Assembly (NCBI GenBank): GCA_037576195.1
Contig: CM075101.1
Coordinates: 372,001 to 436,000, forward strand
DNA length: 64,000 nucleotides
Origin: Phytoseiulus persimilis
Lineage: Eukaryota > Arthropoda > Arachnida > Mesostigmata > Phytoseiidae
Reading direction: 5' to 3'
The notes below the pieces were generated by a model. That model worked only from the letters and a program-made list of their open reading frames with translations. It did not search any database and was not told the origin of the DNA. Shown piece by piece: positions 12,966 to 25,900 of this stretch (positions are counted from its first letter, which is position 1; each line of letters opens with the position of its first letter). A program made the translations under genes and the position numbers.

Positions 12966-15213
12966 CAGCGTACTGGCCTCCTCGTTACCATCAACATAGC
13001 ACTCTCTTCCATCCTCAATCAAACGCGCTCATATGTACCCTCGCAATCTTACATGAGCTTTTATCGAAACTTCTCTCGCACGATTCGCATCTTATCCACG
13101 AATTGTAACTACAAACAGTGGTCAATCAACAATGTCTCCGACGTGAGCGCCGTGAATTCGGAATTCGTCCAAGCTCTCCGAGACGGGTTGCACTCTCATC
13201 GTGTTCGAAATTTGTTTCATTCCGTGCACTAGTCTCTACACTCTAGTTCAGAAATTACTCGAGTCTTTCTTCCCTGTTCATGATTTCCGGAATTCCGTCA
13301 TAATACTGAATCTTGTCATCACCTGACTTTTTTTCTCCAATATACATGAGAATATGATCTCAATCCTGCCACATTGCCCGTGAGCAGTGGAGCATCCGTG
13401 TTTCCTTGGTGATAAAGCTGAATACGGAGATCTCGTGATCGCTGCATCAAACCGAGCAGGCTCCGTCATCACTCCAATGATATGCGGAGTTAATGCTAAC
13501 GCTAAAATTTCGCCGTCGAATGACCTCAGTTGCTCTCCAATATCAAAGAACCGCTCTCGTCCTTGTTGGCTACCACTTCGGAACGAACTTCACTTCATTC
13601 GTGAAATATGAACTGACGCCTAAACAACATTGGAAACGCCGTCAAGAGGAACGCACGGGATTGCACGGAGAGAAAATACGCTGCCCTTGGACTTCGAAGC
13701 GAACGTTATTAGAGATTTCGAAATGCTAATAAGCGTTTCTCGAACATCATCTCACGAGCATCATGTCGGCACAAAAGTTTGGGAGCTTGGATTCTCCGTG
13801 TGATACACGATAATCCTGGTCAAGTTTTGTAACCGACTCATGGCCGAGATGCTGGTAGCAACGTTTTGTTGCAGGCTGCGTTCTTTCGAAGATCTCCAAG
13901 CGGGGTCTGGCGCTTGCCGTATCTGCGATTCCGACGCTCCTCCAAGCCCGTAGAAAAAAACACGTAGTTCCAAGTGAGCGTCTAGGCGAATCGAACACAG
14001 CTTCGGTCACAGGTTTACTCGTGAGATTCGCTGAGTCGTGTTAGAAGAAGCTTTAGAATACACGCTCATCCCGGGACTTTTCGGAAGGGGACTTTTGCTT
14101 TTCTGACGCGACGACACGATCGCTGCCCCGATGACTGCCAGCGTCGATCCGGTTGAATGGGGAGCTCCGGTGATGATGCTTATTCATGAGGTGCTGTTGA
14201 CGATACGATTGGTCTCCTCATTGTTTCGACCGCCTGATGGACAGCAATCCTCGTTCGTTTCCCTCAGCTCGAGGTTTCCAAAGATTCGCTGTCTCCCTCT
14301 CCTCAAGTCGTTTCCGCGCGGAAATCGCTCCAACAGAGTTCTTGTTTCGTGGTAGCAATTTCAAGCAGCTATCGAACAAATTTTGTGCGTTCAACGAGTA
14401 CGAATGGTCTCAAACTCCTCGCTCTTCCCGCATATTGTGGGCACTACGAGCCAGGTCGTCAATCGTTTCACGATCGGCGACACTTCTCCCTCTGCTCGAC
14501 CGTCTCCAATCAGTTGATGTTGCTAAATGATCCACTGAAGTCCATGTAGACGAGCTGGACTCCTTGCGCAAGTTAGACGAAGCCTCAAGCTAATCGCGTG
14601 AGAAATTGAAAAACCGAAGACTCACAGGAAAAGCTTCCCTCTCACGTGGCTATTGTCGCCCTGCATATCACTCTCCCGTGAGTTCCTTCGTTCGAGAGGG
14701 AAACCGATTTTCGACCGTAATAGCGACACACACATTCTTCATCGTGCCTGCCAAACGCGCTCAGAAGAGGGAGACCATGCTTGCGGATGGTCTCTGATCA
14801 TCAGAAACTAGGAAGCGGGCGTTAGGGGAAGCAGAACGTCCAGTGACCCGGAATACCTCATTGCCCGGGATGCAAGCCCTTGCATACGATATACTAGCCC
14901 CTCGAGCCGGCATCAGAGCTGGAGAGAATTTCAGAGAAGAATCCCCTTTCGGCATTGCTGGACAACTCACAGTCCCAGGGACTCACAAAGATGATAAACT
15001 CATCCGCCGCCGGCCGGCAGCATGGAGTTCGTGCATCTGTGCGCATGCGTTGCGGTCGAACTCATCCCCAACGCACTCCCGATACTGGTTGATTTCCCAG
15101 TTGGTTCACTGCTCAATATGTGCCTTCCTTGCTATGACTCGGTTGCCGCTTGGATTTTCGATGGTTTCCTGAGCTCCCCTGCATGTCCATAGTTGTCTTG
15201 TCCGAATCAGCAT

Positions 15214-18200
15214 CTAGTCATCACAGAGATCAAAGTTGTTTTCGCAGGTGCGGGTCATGCTGGGAACCGGCCGATCCATCGCAGAGTTTGTGAGAAGTTT
15301 TGGGACAGGGGGGAGCCCTTCTTTGGCCGCCTGGAAGTTCTGCAGATTTTCCGCCTGATATTGGGTCTGATGTTGTTGTTGCTGCTGCATGCAAAGCCAG
15401 AAAGGGTTGCCTGTGGAGAGGATCGGGGATTTCAGAGACGATGCCCCATCAGAGAATCGTACGGCATTGATACCGAGTTGAATTTGACTTACTGAAGATT
15501 GGATGCATCGTTGGAGTGAAATGGGGCGATGGAGAGATCATGCTCGTCTTGAAAGCCTCAATCGCGTTCGGGGAGGAGAAGTATGGAGCGATGTTGAACA
15601 GAGCGGTGGCGCTGGTTGACTCGGATACCTTTGGGAACCACATGTCTGGTTGCTGATTCTCCGAAGGAACACTCGACTGATGTGTGTTGAGTTGCTGCTG
15701 AGAGCGATCCGTGTCATGATTTTCCGATGCCCGAGTTCCTTCTAGAGCTTGTTTCAGCAACGCGCTTTGTAATTTGGTTTGCGTGTTGAGGGTGCTGATC
15801 GGATCACAGGACGAGGATACTTTGCTTCCGATGGGGCTCTCCGCTCTGACCGATCGGCATTCGTCCGTTTCCGGAGTCAATTTCAGAGCTTCCAATCTGG
15901 CAGCCGAGGTTTTCTTTTTATAATTATACTGCACCTCTCTGGGCTCCGTCGGGGGTGCCGGAGACACTGCAATACGAAACCCAGCGTGATTCAAATATGT
16001 TTCGTTCAGACTTCAATCGTCGAAACCTGCACGGGCGTGAAACTTTTTTCACAGGAACTGGCACTACGCCCCTCGATTGTTAGAGATCTGGTCCTCGAAC
16101 GTTCGAAATGTTTCCACCGGTCTTCCAAGGCGCCAGTACAGATGAATACCGTGTTGGTCTCCGGCTCCGAGTGGGGTATAAGCCGTTTCGCGAGCACGCA
16201 GGCAGACAAGAACTCTGCGACATGAGAACGCGATGAGCGGTTCGGAGGTTGGTGCATACTATCGACCACCCACGCGTTCCCATTAATCAAAGTTCTGGAA
16301 TTCTCCTATCACTGAAATGTTTGTGAGCTTCGTGGACCTCATGGTCCACCCATGGGCCCAACGTGCAATCTGCGTAACTGGAATGGTGGCTGGTAGTTTT
16401 TCAGGAATCTGACTACAATCAGACCTCTCGGAGTCGGAACGAGAGCGAACATCGCGGGATCGCATCAGCGGGTGCAATGGAGCACAGCGATATCCGAATC
16501 GGCGACCTCGGAAACTCCCGACTAAGCATCGATAACCTGATATCCTCTGTTTTCGATGAGAGATATGAATACGAACAAGATCACTTTCCACTTCAAGGAC
16601 TGAGAATGAGTTTTTCTTCAATCATGGTTATGATGGAATCCCTCTCTGGACATGATCGAAGATCATTCATGATCCTCCGACACTCACATAAGCTTTCAGG
16701 CGATGGGTGCTGGTAGAAGAGGTCCGAAGGGCACAGAAAATAGCTCATTCACTATCGTTAAGAACGTGAGGGGGCACAAATCTTTGGACGTCGTGTTGTA
16801 GAGAGTCAGCTGCCAGTTTCCAGCTGACGGAGGGAACTCAACCCTCGCCCGCGTTTCGTTTCGCAAATAGATAGTTGTAGCACTATTTGGTCGATATGAC
16901 GGCCTTGGTTTAGTTTCTCAAGCCATTGTCTCAGCTGCTCCTCTGTCGACGGTGATCCCCCGAACTAATTTTGGTTTCAGCGGGTTCTTCTTTTTGTCAT
17001 TACGCAGGAACGACAAGAATAATGATGGTATTTCGCTTGAGCTCCAAAACTTCGGAGCTCGAAAAGTTTTCCATAAGAATCGAGTTTCCGGACCTGAGGA
17101 CTGATCACCCTGTATCATCGACGACTCAATGGGAGTCGTGTGGACCCACCAAGATCGTGTCTCCCGGGAAAATCGTGATTTCGCTCCACTCAACAGTTGT
17201 ATTGCATGGGTCTCGGCAAAGTCGAACTTGTCTTGTAGGGAGAATCTGATCGACGCTGGCATCGATCTCGAATTGTAGTGATGAAAATCCACGAATACTC
17301 ACCAATCTGACGACTATTAGCCTGTGAAGGAATCGCTAGCGGCGGGTCATCTTTAGGAGAAACACCATGGTGCATTGGGGACGCAGGTTTAGAGCCAACA
17401 GGTGTGGACGGCCCGGGGGTGAGTGGCGTCATGTTTCCTTGAGATGAGGGTTCTGGGCTGCAGGGGGTAAGTCCAAGAGCTTCGTCCTGGGCTTGAGCCC
17501 GCCTGAGAGCAACCTGACGGGGAAAAAGCAAGACCTCCAGTCAACGGCATTATATTGTGGGAGCTTGAATTCGAGATGGAAGAGCTCGCGCGAGGGCTAG
17601 AAAAGCCGTTGAGGGGAAGAATCCGCTGGGGTTTCCTCAAACGAGGGATTCTGTCATCAATCCTTAAGCGATTGCCCACAGACAGATACAATATCTATAC
17701 ATTCTCGCAACTTTCACGGAGCGTGTGATGACATTCAGTGCTTCCACGTCGTTTAGTTCATGGTTGACTCTCTTAAACCATTCCTACCTACGGTTGCGTG
17801 AATGAGGTTCGGAAAAGAGGAAGCTGCACCGGATCGCGAGATCACAATCACTGAGTGTGTAGGAAGAGCTGACCTTCTGCTCAACGCCGAAGATCTGAAT
17901 GAGTCGACAACGTTCCCAGTCTACTTACAATCCACGGGATCGGTTATGATATCGAGTTTTGAAGAAAAACGCTCTCCAAGAAATCTCCTGGCACCACTCA
18001 TGACCTGTGTTTCGGAGGGCGCCCGGGCTTTTCGCCGAAAAGCGTTGCAAGTTCACCGTATAAGGGTCTCTGGATCGAGCCGATCGGGTCTTATGTATTC
18101 TAGTGACGATCCCCGGCTTGTCAGAATCCATGCGATGTATCGACTCTCTATTGAACTCTTCCTTCGTTGGAGACGGACCATCCTCTCATAAATGTCTCGT

Positions 18201-19866
18201 GGGGCAATTCACGATCGTTGAAGCCAATGAGCCCTCGATGAGGATCAGAAGACATCCTCACCGAAGTCGCAACTCTGAGTACTCCACCAGAAACAAGGCT
18301 CGAGCCTAGACTTGGTTATGGGAGACTCATTCTGCGTCTCGGTGGTGGAGGCGGGAAGAACAGCAGTTCAACTGCTCCACGCGAAAATTGCTGGAGAGAT
18401 ATGGCTTGAAACATTCCTCGGCACACACCAATAAATCCAGGCAGGAGTGGGAGGTCCTCATATCCGCTATATTTACTGAGACCGCTTCGATACGATAATC
18501 CCCACGAGGTCCGGTGGGGAACCCTTCCATCATCAGCCTTGTTTTTTGCTAATTCATTAACAACACAAGATGGGGATCGTAGGTTGGTGCAAAGCGCTAC
18601 AATTCACGAAAGGGGCGTTATGAAGGCTGACGAAGGTACCCTCAGTCGCTCCGATTTCGATTGACCTTCGTTTCACCGAGGTTTGAAGGCACTATTGTAG
18701 AAAATTCGAGAAAATTCTCCGGAAGTAGGTGCCCGGTGTTTGCACGCTAATAGTGGAAGAGTGAGGAAGCGAGCTGCCTCCTCTCTGAAAGTGGGATGGT
18801 AGCTCGCGACCGACAACGGAAGGCTCCGCAAAAAGATCAATTCCCACGATGCATGGTGAGGACTGTCTCGTTGAGAGTTACGTGAATCGGAATGTTCATT
18901 ATGATTCCGTGAAATAGCCTGACATTCGAGGGAAAGAGCGAAGAAATGCAGGGGAATATACAAGCGAAAAATGCAAATACCTGTTTGGCCATGATGTCAC
19001 GCCTCTTAGCGATCAGAAGACAATTCTCGCACTTGCAGTTTTTATATGGACAGAACCTTTTGTGGCCTCGCAGCGGTACTTCTTGTCTGTGATTCCTACA
19101 CACTGTGGAAGATTACCCTGAGTGAGCTCGGTGACGAGGGAAACAGAATTCCTAATGCAGGACAGCAAACGACTGAATCGGAGGAGCTCATTGAGGACGT
19201 GGGGTAAGCGCGGATTTATCGCTCGACAGCATGGCTTTGCCTACCTGCACATTTCGGCTGACGACTTTTAGCTGCTCCCGACTGAATCGCCTGTCTCGTC
19301 ACTCTCTCGGCCACCAGAAGCGCTTTGTTCGCGATCTCTGGATTCGGTATCAGCGTGGATGAAGTCTTGGCTTCATCTGCCTCCTTGAACTCGCCCCTAT
19401 AGGTTTCCGAAGGGCCGTTCGACGATATGTGAGCGACATTACGACAAGCATCTGTGCCCTGTTGGTCCCCGTCAAGACATCTATCTTCATCGTTCGCTTC
19501 GGTCTTTATCGAGTTATCTACTTTCAGGTGTACTCGCTGATCTTGACGTTGAAGTAGCTGCTGATGTGGTGGTTGTGGTCCGTGATGGTGATGTTGTGGT
19601 TGCTGTTTTGAGGGAAGAGGCACCATTGGACTGAGGAGATGGGGCTTCATCTTCGTATAGGCTTTCTTCAAAGGTAACGCTCTCATGAGAACAGAATTCG
19701 GCGCGGCGGAGGGCATATCGAAAGTTGTACTGAGGAAAGTATCCCCGTCAGGATCACCACTGATACTGTCTTCAATGATAGAGCTGTCCAACCGCATCAA
19801 ATGCTGATGGGAGAGGAGCACCGGACGAGAACTAAAACCTTGGAGCCAGGGATCTACACTGCCCAT
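15214..19866 (-). CDS. Dmrt: DMRT (doublesex/Mab-3-related) transcription factor, five exons
   Basis: A nuclear DM-domain transcription factor that binds the DNA minor groove; family members control sexual or neural differentiation. Coding exons (minus): 19866-19245, 19102-18981, 17513-17303, 15966-15493, 15410-15214. All introns are GT-AG, and the sum is 1626 nt: 541 codons plus TAG. The ATG at 19866 has G at -3 and +4, with an in-frame stop seven codons upstream. The DM domain spans about residues 202-262. Zinc ligands are C206, C209, H221, C225 (site I) and H212, C230, C232, C235 (site II), all present. The intron after Q248 sits before VALRR, a position I recall from other DMRT genes. The N-terminal 200 residues hold a His/Gln-rich tract and a sumoylation-like IKTE; the C-terminus is Gln/Ser-rich with five consecutive Gln. 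ALRRAQAQDE recalls Doublesex, but no DMA or Dsx dimerisation domain is obvious, so the subfamily is open. Confidence 0.93.
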
Positions 19867-19913
19867 ATCGTGTCGTGTTTGTACGCCCTATTGAACGTTC
19901 CCACTGCGACGCC
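19867..19913 (-). other. Candidate 5' UTR segment of the DMRT gene
   Basis: On the minus strand a pyrimidine-rich tract ending CTCCTCAG (19921-19914) makes a good splice acceptor 47 nt before the ATG. This suggests that a non-coding 5' exon lies further upstream (above 20000). The in-frame TAG at 19888-19890 lies within this segment. Transcription start and promoter are not located. Confidence 0.4.
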
Positions 19914-22900
19914 CTGAGGAGAAATGAGAGCGTTAATTTGTATCACTTTCCAGCACCGATCAGCAGCGAGCGGCCGATACAGGGTCACAAAGGCCCAACG
20001 ACTTCGATGCTTGGATTCAGTGAACGTCTGTGGGAGTCGGTTGACGACTCATTCCAATAATGCGAGTTCCGTAGGGAAAGTAGAGTTACTACAACGAAAG
20101 CGAACTGCTGCTCATTCGACGACAGCGGTGGCGGCGGCGATGGCGGCTGCCACGGCACCCGCCGTCCGGCCTCGCCGTGTGTTAGCTAGCTGGCTGGTTA
20201 TCCTCTTCGATGTGGTGGATGACCTTCATGCCATAACAGCCTAGCGACGACCGAATATTCGTTTCATATTCTAGTTAACCGCACCGTAATGACTCCAGTA
20301 CGGAATGATCTAGTTCCAAGGAGGAAGAGCTTCATGGAACGAAGTAATTCTCGTGTGAAGTCAAGTCTTCAGGCATAAGAAAACTCTAGAATATCTCGGG
20401 ACTCGGCCACCGAGATCAATTCGATTCCTTCAAGCTGTCGTTCACCGGCTCCACTGAACTCGAATTGTGGACGGAAGCAATTTTTTCCAAGCATCAGTCA
20501 CATCTTCAAAACTCGTGTTGAGCCAGCTGACCTTGGAGTGGTCAGGTTGCTATTCTTGTATCATTCACGTTAGGTGAAGCTGGTTATGCCAGGGTGGAAG
20601 GTACGAGTGAGACGCTGTACTGGTCTCGAGATGTCAATCTTTCCTCTGATCCTTCCGTGTAGCAGGCCTTTCAAGCTAGCCATTGGGCGGTTATACTATG
20701 TAAGACAGAAGCACTGGCATTCCACTGCGTGATCACGACGAGCGACAGCAGGTACGGAAGACGTCCTTACCGGAGCGGAATATCTGTTCGACCGCGCCAG
20801 CGAGCTAACCGGCCTGCCGGGTCAGCGGAGATAGCTCAGGCTTTCTGTGGCGTTAGAGCTCACTTGAAATACTCAGTCGCCTCTAGAGCCAATCCTGTCT
20901 ATTATATTTGGAACAGGAGCGGCTGTCTTCCGGCTGAGGAGGATCAAATGTACTGTAGGCGTCCCCCAGCAGGGCAGTCACGGGGAGAAGAATTTCGAAA
21001 CAAACCACTTCCCCCTCGAGTGATCGGCGTGACCTCGAGCCTCGTAGTGCTGCCATTAATAACTTTCCCTACGAACAGAATGACACGGAGAGTACGTAAC
21101 TCATCTCTAGAATCGGTCCTAACTGACCAACCGACACACCGAACGGCACAGGGACGCGCAGACGGAGTGCCATTGACTGATCGACCGCTTCCGTGCCCCG
21201 GCGTGGATAGCTTCCAACGCGCATCTACACTTTCGCACTGTTTCTGACCAGAACGACCTATCTTAGGCTTCCACTTTATCAATGGAAACGTTGACAACGT
21301 CCTACTCACAGCAAGAGAGGATAGAACTCGGTTCAAGGCTGAACCGTTAGAATTGTTCGCTTCTTACCTTGCTCAGAATTGTCGCTGCACAATCACTGAC
21401 TGGTTGATGGGGAACATTCAAGGTGATTGGGCGATTCAAGCCGAGCAAGAGGGGGTCCGGAACTCGTGAATAAATGGATCGCTCGTTCGTTCTCTGATGC
21501 GAAGAACGCACCACAGCACTTCAAGTCGTTCGGGGGTCCACACTATCAAATGTCAACAGGATGAGATCGATCTGGGAACCGAAGTCGGTCCTTGCGGTTA
21601 GCGCGATAGCCAGTCACTATAGCCACTTAATCTCCTCAGTCATTGTTGCTGCTGGTAGTGAACTCGACAGTCGCTGCGTTTCCGCTAGGTGCTGATGTTC
21701 CTGCTGTTGCAGGAGTTTCAGACGTTGCAGATTTTCGTGGTTATCGCGGTGGTCACATTAACAACATTCGTCAGTTATCACCGTACTCGACTACGGCATT
21801 CGAACTACTAAGTTTAAGAGTCTCCTAGGGACGAAGACTCTGGGGGAGGGAGGAGAACCACCACACGCAGCAGTCGGGAGAGGGACGACTAGAGCACAAC
21901 GAGGAGAAGAGACTGAAAGCGCGGCAGCCTGGCCGGCCGGCCGGACACACAGACAGGCTGGCAAGCAGGCTAGCTCATCAATGTCAACAGAAACCCTAAC
22001 TACAGCCACGACCAAAATATCTTAGGCATCCGTTCCATATTCAGCTGTGAAAAAAATAGTGAGGGACCGGCAAGTTCACACTCGCACGTTAGGCAAATGA
22101 TTCCAGCCGACTCGTTCTCGATCACTAAGGGAATGTGTCAGCGGCAGCCCTTTTTGCGCACGCATTCATCTATCGATCTCAGAAAGCTTGAACCTTAAAT
22201 AGTCGGTTACCTTAGTAGAGAAGCACGTAGGACCTAGGTCTTTGTGGGGTTTTCTTTATTTCGTGCCCTATTCCAGACAGGATGCGCGTGTCCCTAAAAG
22301 CACTCCTTGGCCGACGCTCTGCAACAGCCCTCGCGGCGCTCAACTGTAGCACACATGGGACCTGTCCGATTCCCAGATAACTGAATGTCTCCGAGGCATC
22401 CCGAGCTCTCCTTCTATGCTTTCTTTCTGTAAAAGCGACGAAAAGGTTCACGCCCCGATTGTCCGTATACTAGTCAAGTGGGATAGCTGCGCACGCGTCA
22501 TCATCACGATAGCAGCGGCGGCAGACTCGCCGCCGCAGCAAACGCCGCTTCTGCTCGCTTCCTTCGTATAGCAGACGAATTCAGTTTACCAAGCTCGAAA
22601 CGTCGCTGTTGTCGGCACGTTTGCGCGCCTTGAAGTCTGCATCTCGCACCGAGCTCTCGCACCATCCGTGCCCATTCGTCTCCGCAACCATGCCTCCCCT
22701 GACTTCCTAGACCACCGATTCAGTAACCGTCTGACCGACTATCCGCCCAAGCGCCCGAACCGTGGACGGATCCGCTGCTCGCGTAGTTCTGGTGGCACTT
22801 TCTGGATTACAGCGCTCTCCCTCTCTCTCGGCGGCAAGCAGGCAAGCCTGCGGACAGGCCGGTAGGAAGACACGAGTGTCTACGCCGTTCTCAGGCGTTT

Positions 22901-25900
22901 GCAGTTCCTGTGCCTCTCACTGACCGTTCTTCCGAAAGATCGCGTCACGTATTGCTCCGCCGGTGGACATCAACAGCGGGGATAGTCCGACAAGCCAAAG
23001 TTGCGGTAGATTATAGAGCTTGTCTCTTCGACCGCGTTGGTAATGGTTGGTGCTGGGAGCCGAAACTCCGATTCCGTAGCCATTCGCAGCGCCACGCGGC
23101 CGCTGACGGCGCTCGTGCGCTTGACTGAAAGCGACGCATGCGCATCACCTGTTCGTTTGACTCACTCGACGACCCTGGCGGCTTTTCTGGAGAGCCGGAG
23201 GGCGGACAGGCAGCCAGCCAGAAACACACGGGTCGAGTGATTTTGGTGTCGCCCACCCCGAGACGACTGAGCTCAATCGAGTTAAACATGGTAACTAGTG
23301 ATTTCATTGTCTCCATCCACGAGGAGGCCTCATATTCTCTCGGTGTCATCGTGGCTCGCTGCGAATGTATGCGTCGCGAAGGGAACGCCATGGCAGAATA
23401 TCCAAACAAAATGGAAAAAAATCGAGGAAAGGTGTATGGGCTCGTCAAGTAGAGTCATATGTAGCACGTTGGTAACTCGTGTTCAGGAGAAGGTCATCTG
23501 ACTATGAAAACGGGAGCTCAAACGAGCTCCGTTGTCGTCTCGGTCAAACTTCTCCAGCATGTTAGACATCCAACACAGATGCGCTCCAATCTAGTCTTTG
23601 ACTCGAATACCAGATATAGAGGTATTCATATAAGCTTCATCGAGATCGTTGATTGAGATCGGGGAGCACATCTCTCAAAAGTCTGCTCTCATTGGTCTAC
23701 AGGAAAAATCTCTGGAGCATCAAACATGAGAAACAAGAAACAATGTCTTCGCTGCGCAGTGTAGATAAACTCAGAGATCTCCAAAAGCATTGAAACAAGG
23801 GAATCGGCGCACCGACGCCGACCATTATGGGCTTCGCACCGTTCCGTTTTCTTCTGTGGTCGTCGAAGTTTTTCAATAAACACCAACGCCGCTCCGTAAA
23901 CAGCGCAGCTCTGGCCTTGTATACATAACAATCATCATTTCACACCACGACAACAACCAGCCAACCAACCAACAAGTCAGTCAGACAGACAGTCGGCATT
24001 CGGCATCTTTGCCTACCCGCCCGCCCGGCAAACAACCAAAAAATAATGATAGTGAAGCTGAGCAGGAGCTGACGACCACTCGGCTTGAGTTGATATTGTT
24101 GGCTAGCTTTCGCGGATCGATGGTTGCTTCCCAATCTCTGAAGCACAGATACAGAATTCTCGGACGAAGCATCATTTCAACTCTGGGTTTGCAACAATAA
24201 TACCTTGATCCCTACAAGGCACTGCTTACTTGAGGTCATTAATACTCCGCGCAACGGGATATCGGCGAACTCTTCTAGATCATAAATTTCCTTTGAACCG
24301 AACCTTATGTCGGAGCCGATCGGTTGAAAGCTCTATCAAGGCACGAGGAGGCTTTGCATGAGACTGCTTTTCCAAGCGCGTTGCGCCCTCCACAGGGACC
24401 CATACGCACACTCCTGCTACAAGCGAGCCAACGCTCGACCACTCATTGGTTTCTGGTAACTTGTGCTGCTTCGCAAGCAGGAATTCCGAATCGAGTGTTC
24501 TCCCCATCAGGATACCATCAGCACAAGCCCGCGTATTTCCTCAATTTTCTCGAGCAACGTATTTTTGCGGACGGAGTCAGTGTATTCTATACAGGTCATG
24601 ACAGTTTTTACTGATTTCGTAGTACTACGGAGCTTAACCAGCTGCAGTACGAAGATCCGGAGTCGGTGGGGTCCTCGAGGTGTAGAAGGATGATCTTCGA
24701 ATTTTATTGTCAGCGGTTTCTGCATCCTTATCTTTCATTGTCTAGCCAAATATTCCGTAGGATGCGCTGGAACTAACGCTCCTCAGACTGAACTGGCCGA
24801 TGTCAGCCGAATCAGCGAGATATCGCTGTTCTGAATCGCTGGGCTGACTGAACGATATGTACAGGGAATTCATGCGGTTTCACACGATTCCTGCAGGAGG
24901 GGGAACATAGTGCAGTACTCAGGACGGTTCCGATGATTTTTAGAGCTAGCGCGATGCCGACCAGGTAACTCGCGTCGCCAATAGCATTCGTTGTTGGAGA
25001 GGCGTATTTGCCGAACTGAAGGAACGTGTCGCGTACCCCGATGTGTCGTCGGGTTTGACCTCGAGACGAAAGCTCGAATGAAGAAAGCGAAAATTCACGA
25101 TTTGGAACCTGATCCTACTCGAGACCCTTGCTTGATCGCCTTAGAGCGGAGTTTGATGTGATTCCTTTCGGAGATTTCTAAATAGAGAATCTGTCCTTCC
25201 GTCTGAGAATGAACCTTGAATGCGTGTGACCATCGAAGAGAAACAAGTCGGTGCCAACAAGCTTCAAGACATTTGAGGTCGCTGCAGCGCGGTTGTGACG
25301 CAATCGAGTTCACCGATGCACATGTTCAGAGTTTTGGAGTTCATTTGGAAATGAACCGCGATGGAATGCCGTGAGCATCGATTGAAGTTGCGAAACCAGC
25401 GGAGCGAGGGCGGCGTCATCGTGACCATCGCAGTGAGAGAGATTGAGGGAGAGGCCAACAAAGGGGCGCCAGCTCATTCTGCCGGGATTCCGGGAACGAA
25501 TCATCCTCGACGATAATGTTGCGTCGTTGCAGAAGCAGTCGAGCTCCGAATAATGATTGTTTCCCTTTCACCTCTGTCTATGGACAACTAGGCTTCTGTG
25601 ATTCTATCGGGTGGCGGCTGGTTGCATCGATCCTCAAACGCACAAGTCTTCAACTGGAGCTGGAAGCCGCTCCCCGGATCCCCGAGATTCCTCGGCGAGA
25701 TTGAACTCCATATTTCAGGGAAGTTTACGGACCGGCGTTATTCATCAGAACGCTGTCTTGCAACGAGCGTCGTTGCGCTAGCAAACGACCCTAAACGCCG
25801 CCTGCTCATATTTTCGTAATCTCTTGGGATCTCAGTCCGAGGCCTGCGAGATCTCTCCGGTGGGGATTTTCGATCTCCGAGAGCTGGAGGCTTGAAGAGG

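Larger units (their letters stand above)
3951..15213. other. Long non-coding stretch downstream of the DMRT gene
   Basis: I see no gene I can support in these 11 kb. Frames on both strands are short, overlap each other and lack known motifs. Minor structures are listed separately: transposon-end-like sequences near 4800 and 5249, a hairpin and 15-bp repeats near 11121-11189, and an inverted repeat at 12938-12965. A GATC tetranucleotide run lies near 10330-10346, and AT-rich simple sequence lies near 12360-12415. The 3' untranslated region of the minus-strand DMRT gene must begin just below 15214, but no clear poly(A) signal was found close by. Confidence 0.5.

Noticed and set aside
20729-21336. 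Overlapping frames of 172 (plus) and 130 (minus) codons as genes
   Set aside because: Each is a shadow-like frame without known domains; no splice or start signals separate them from chance.
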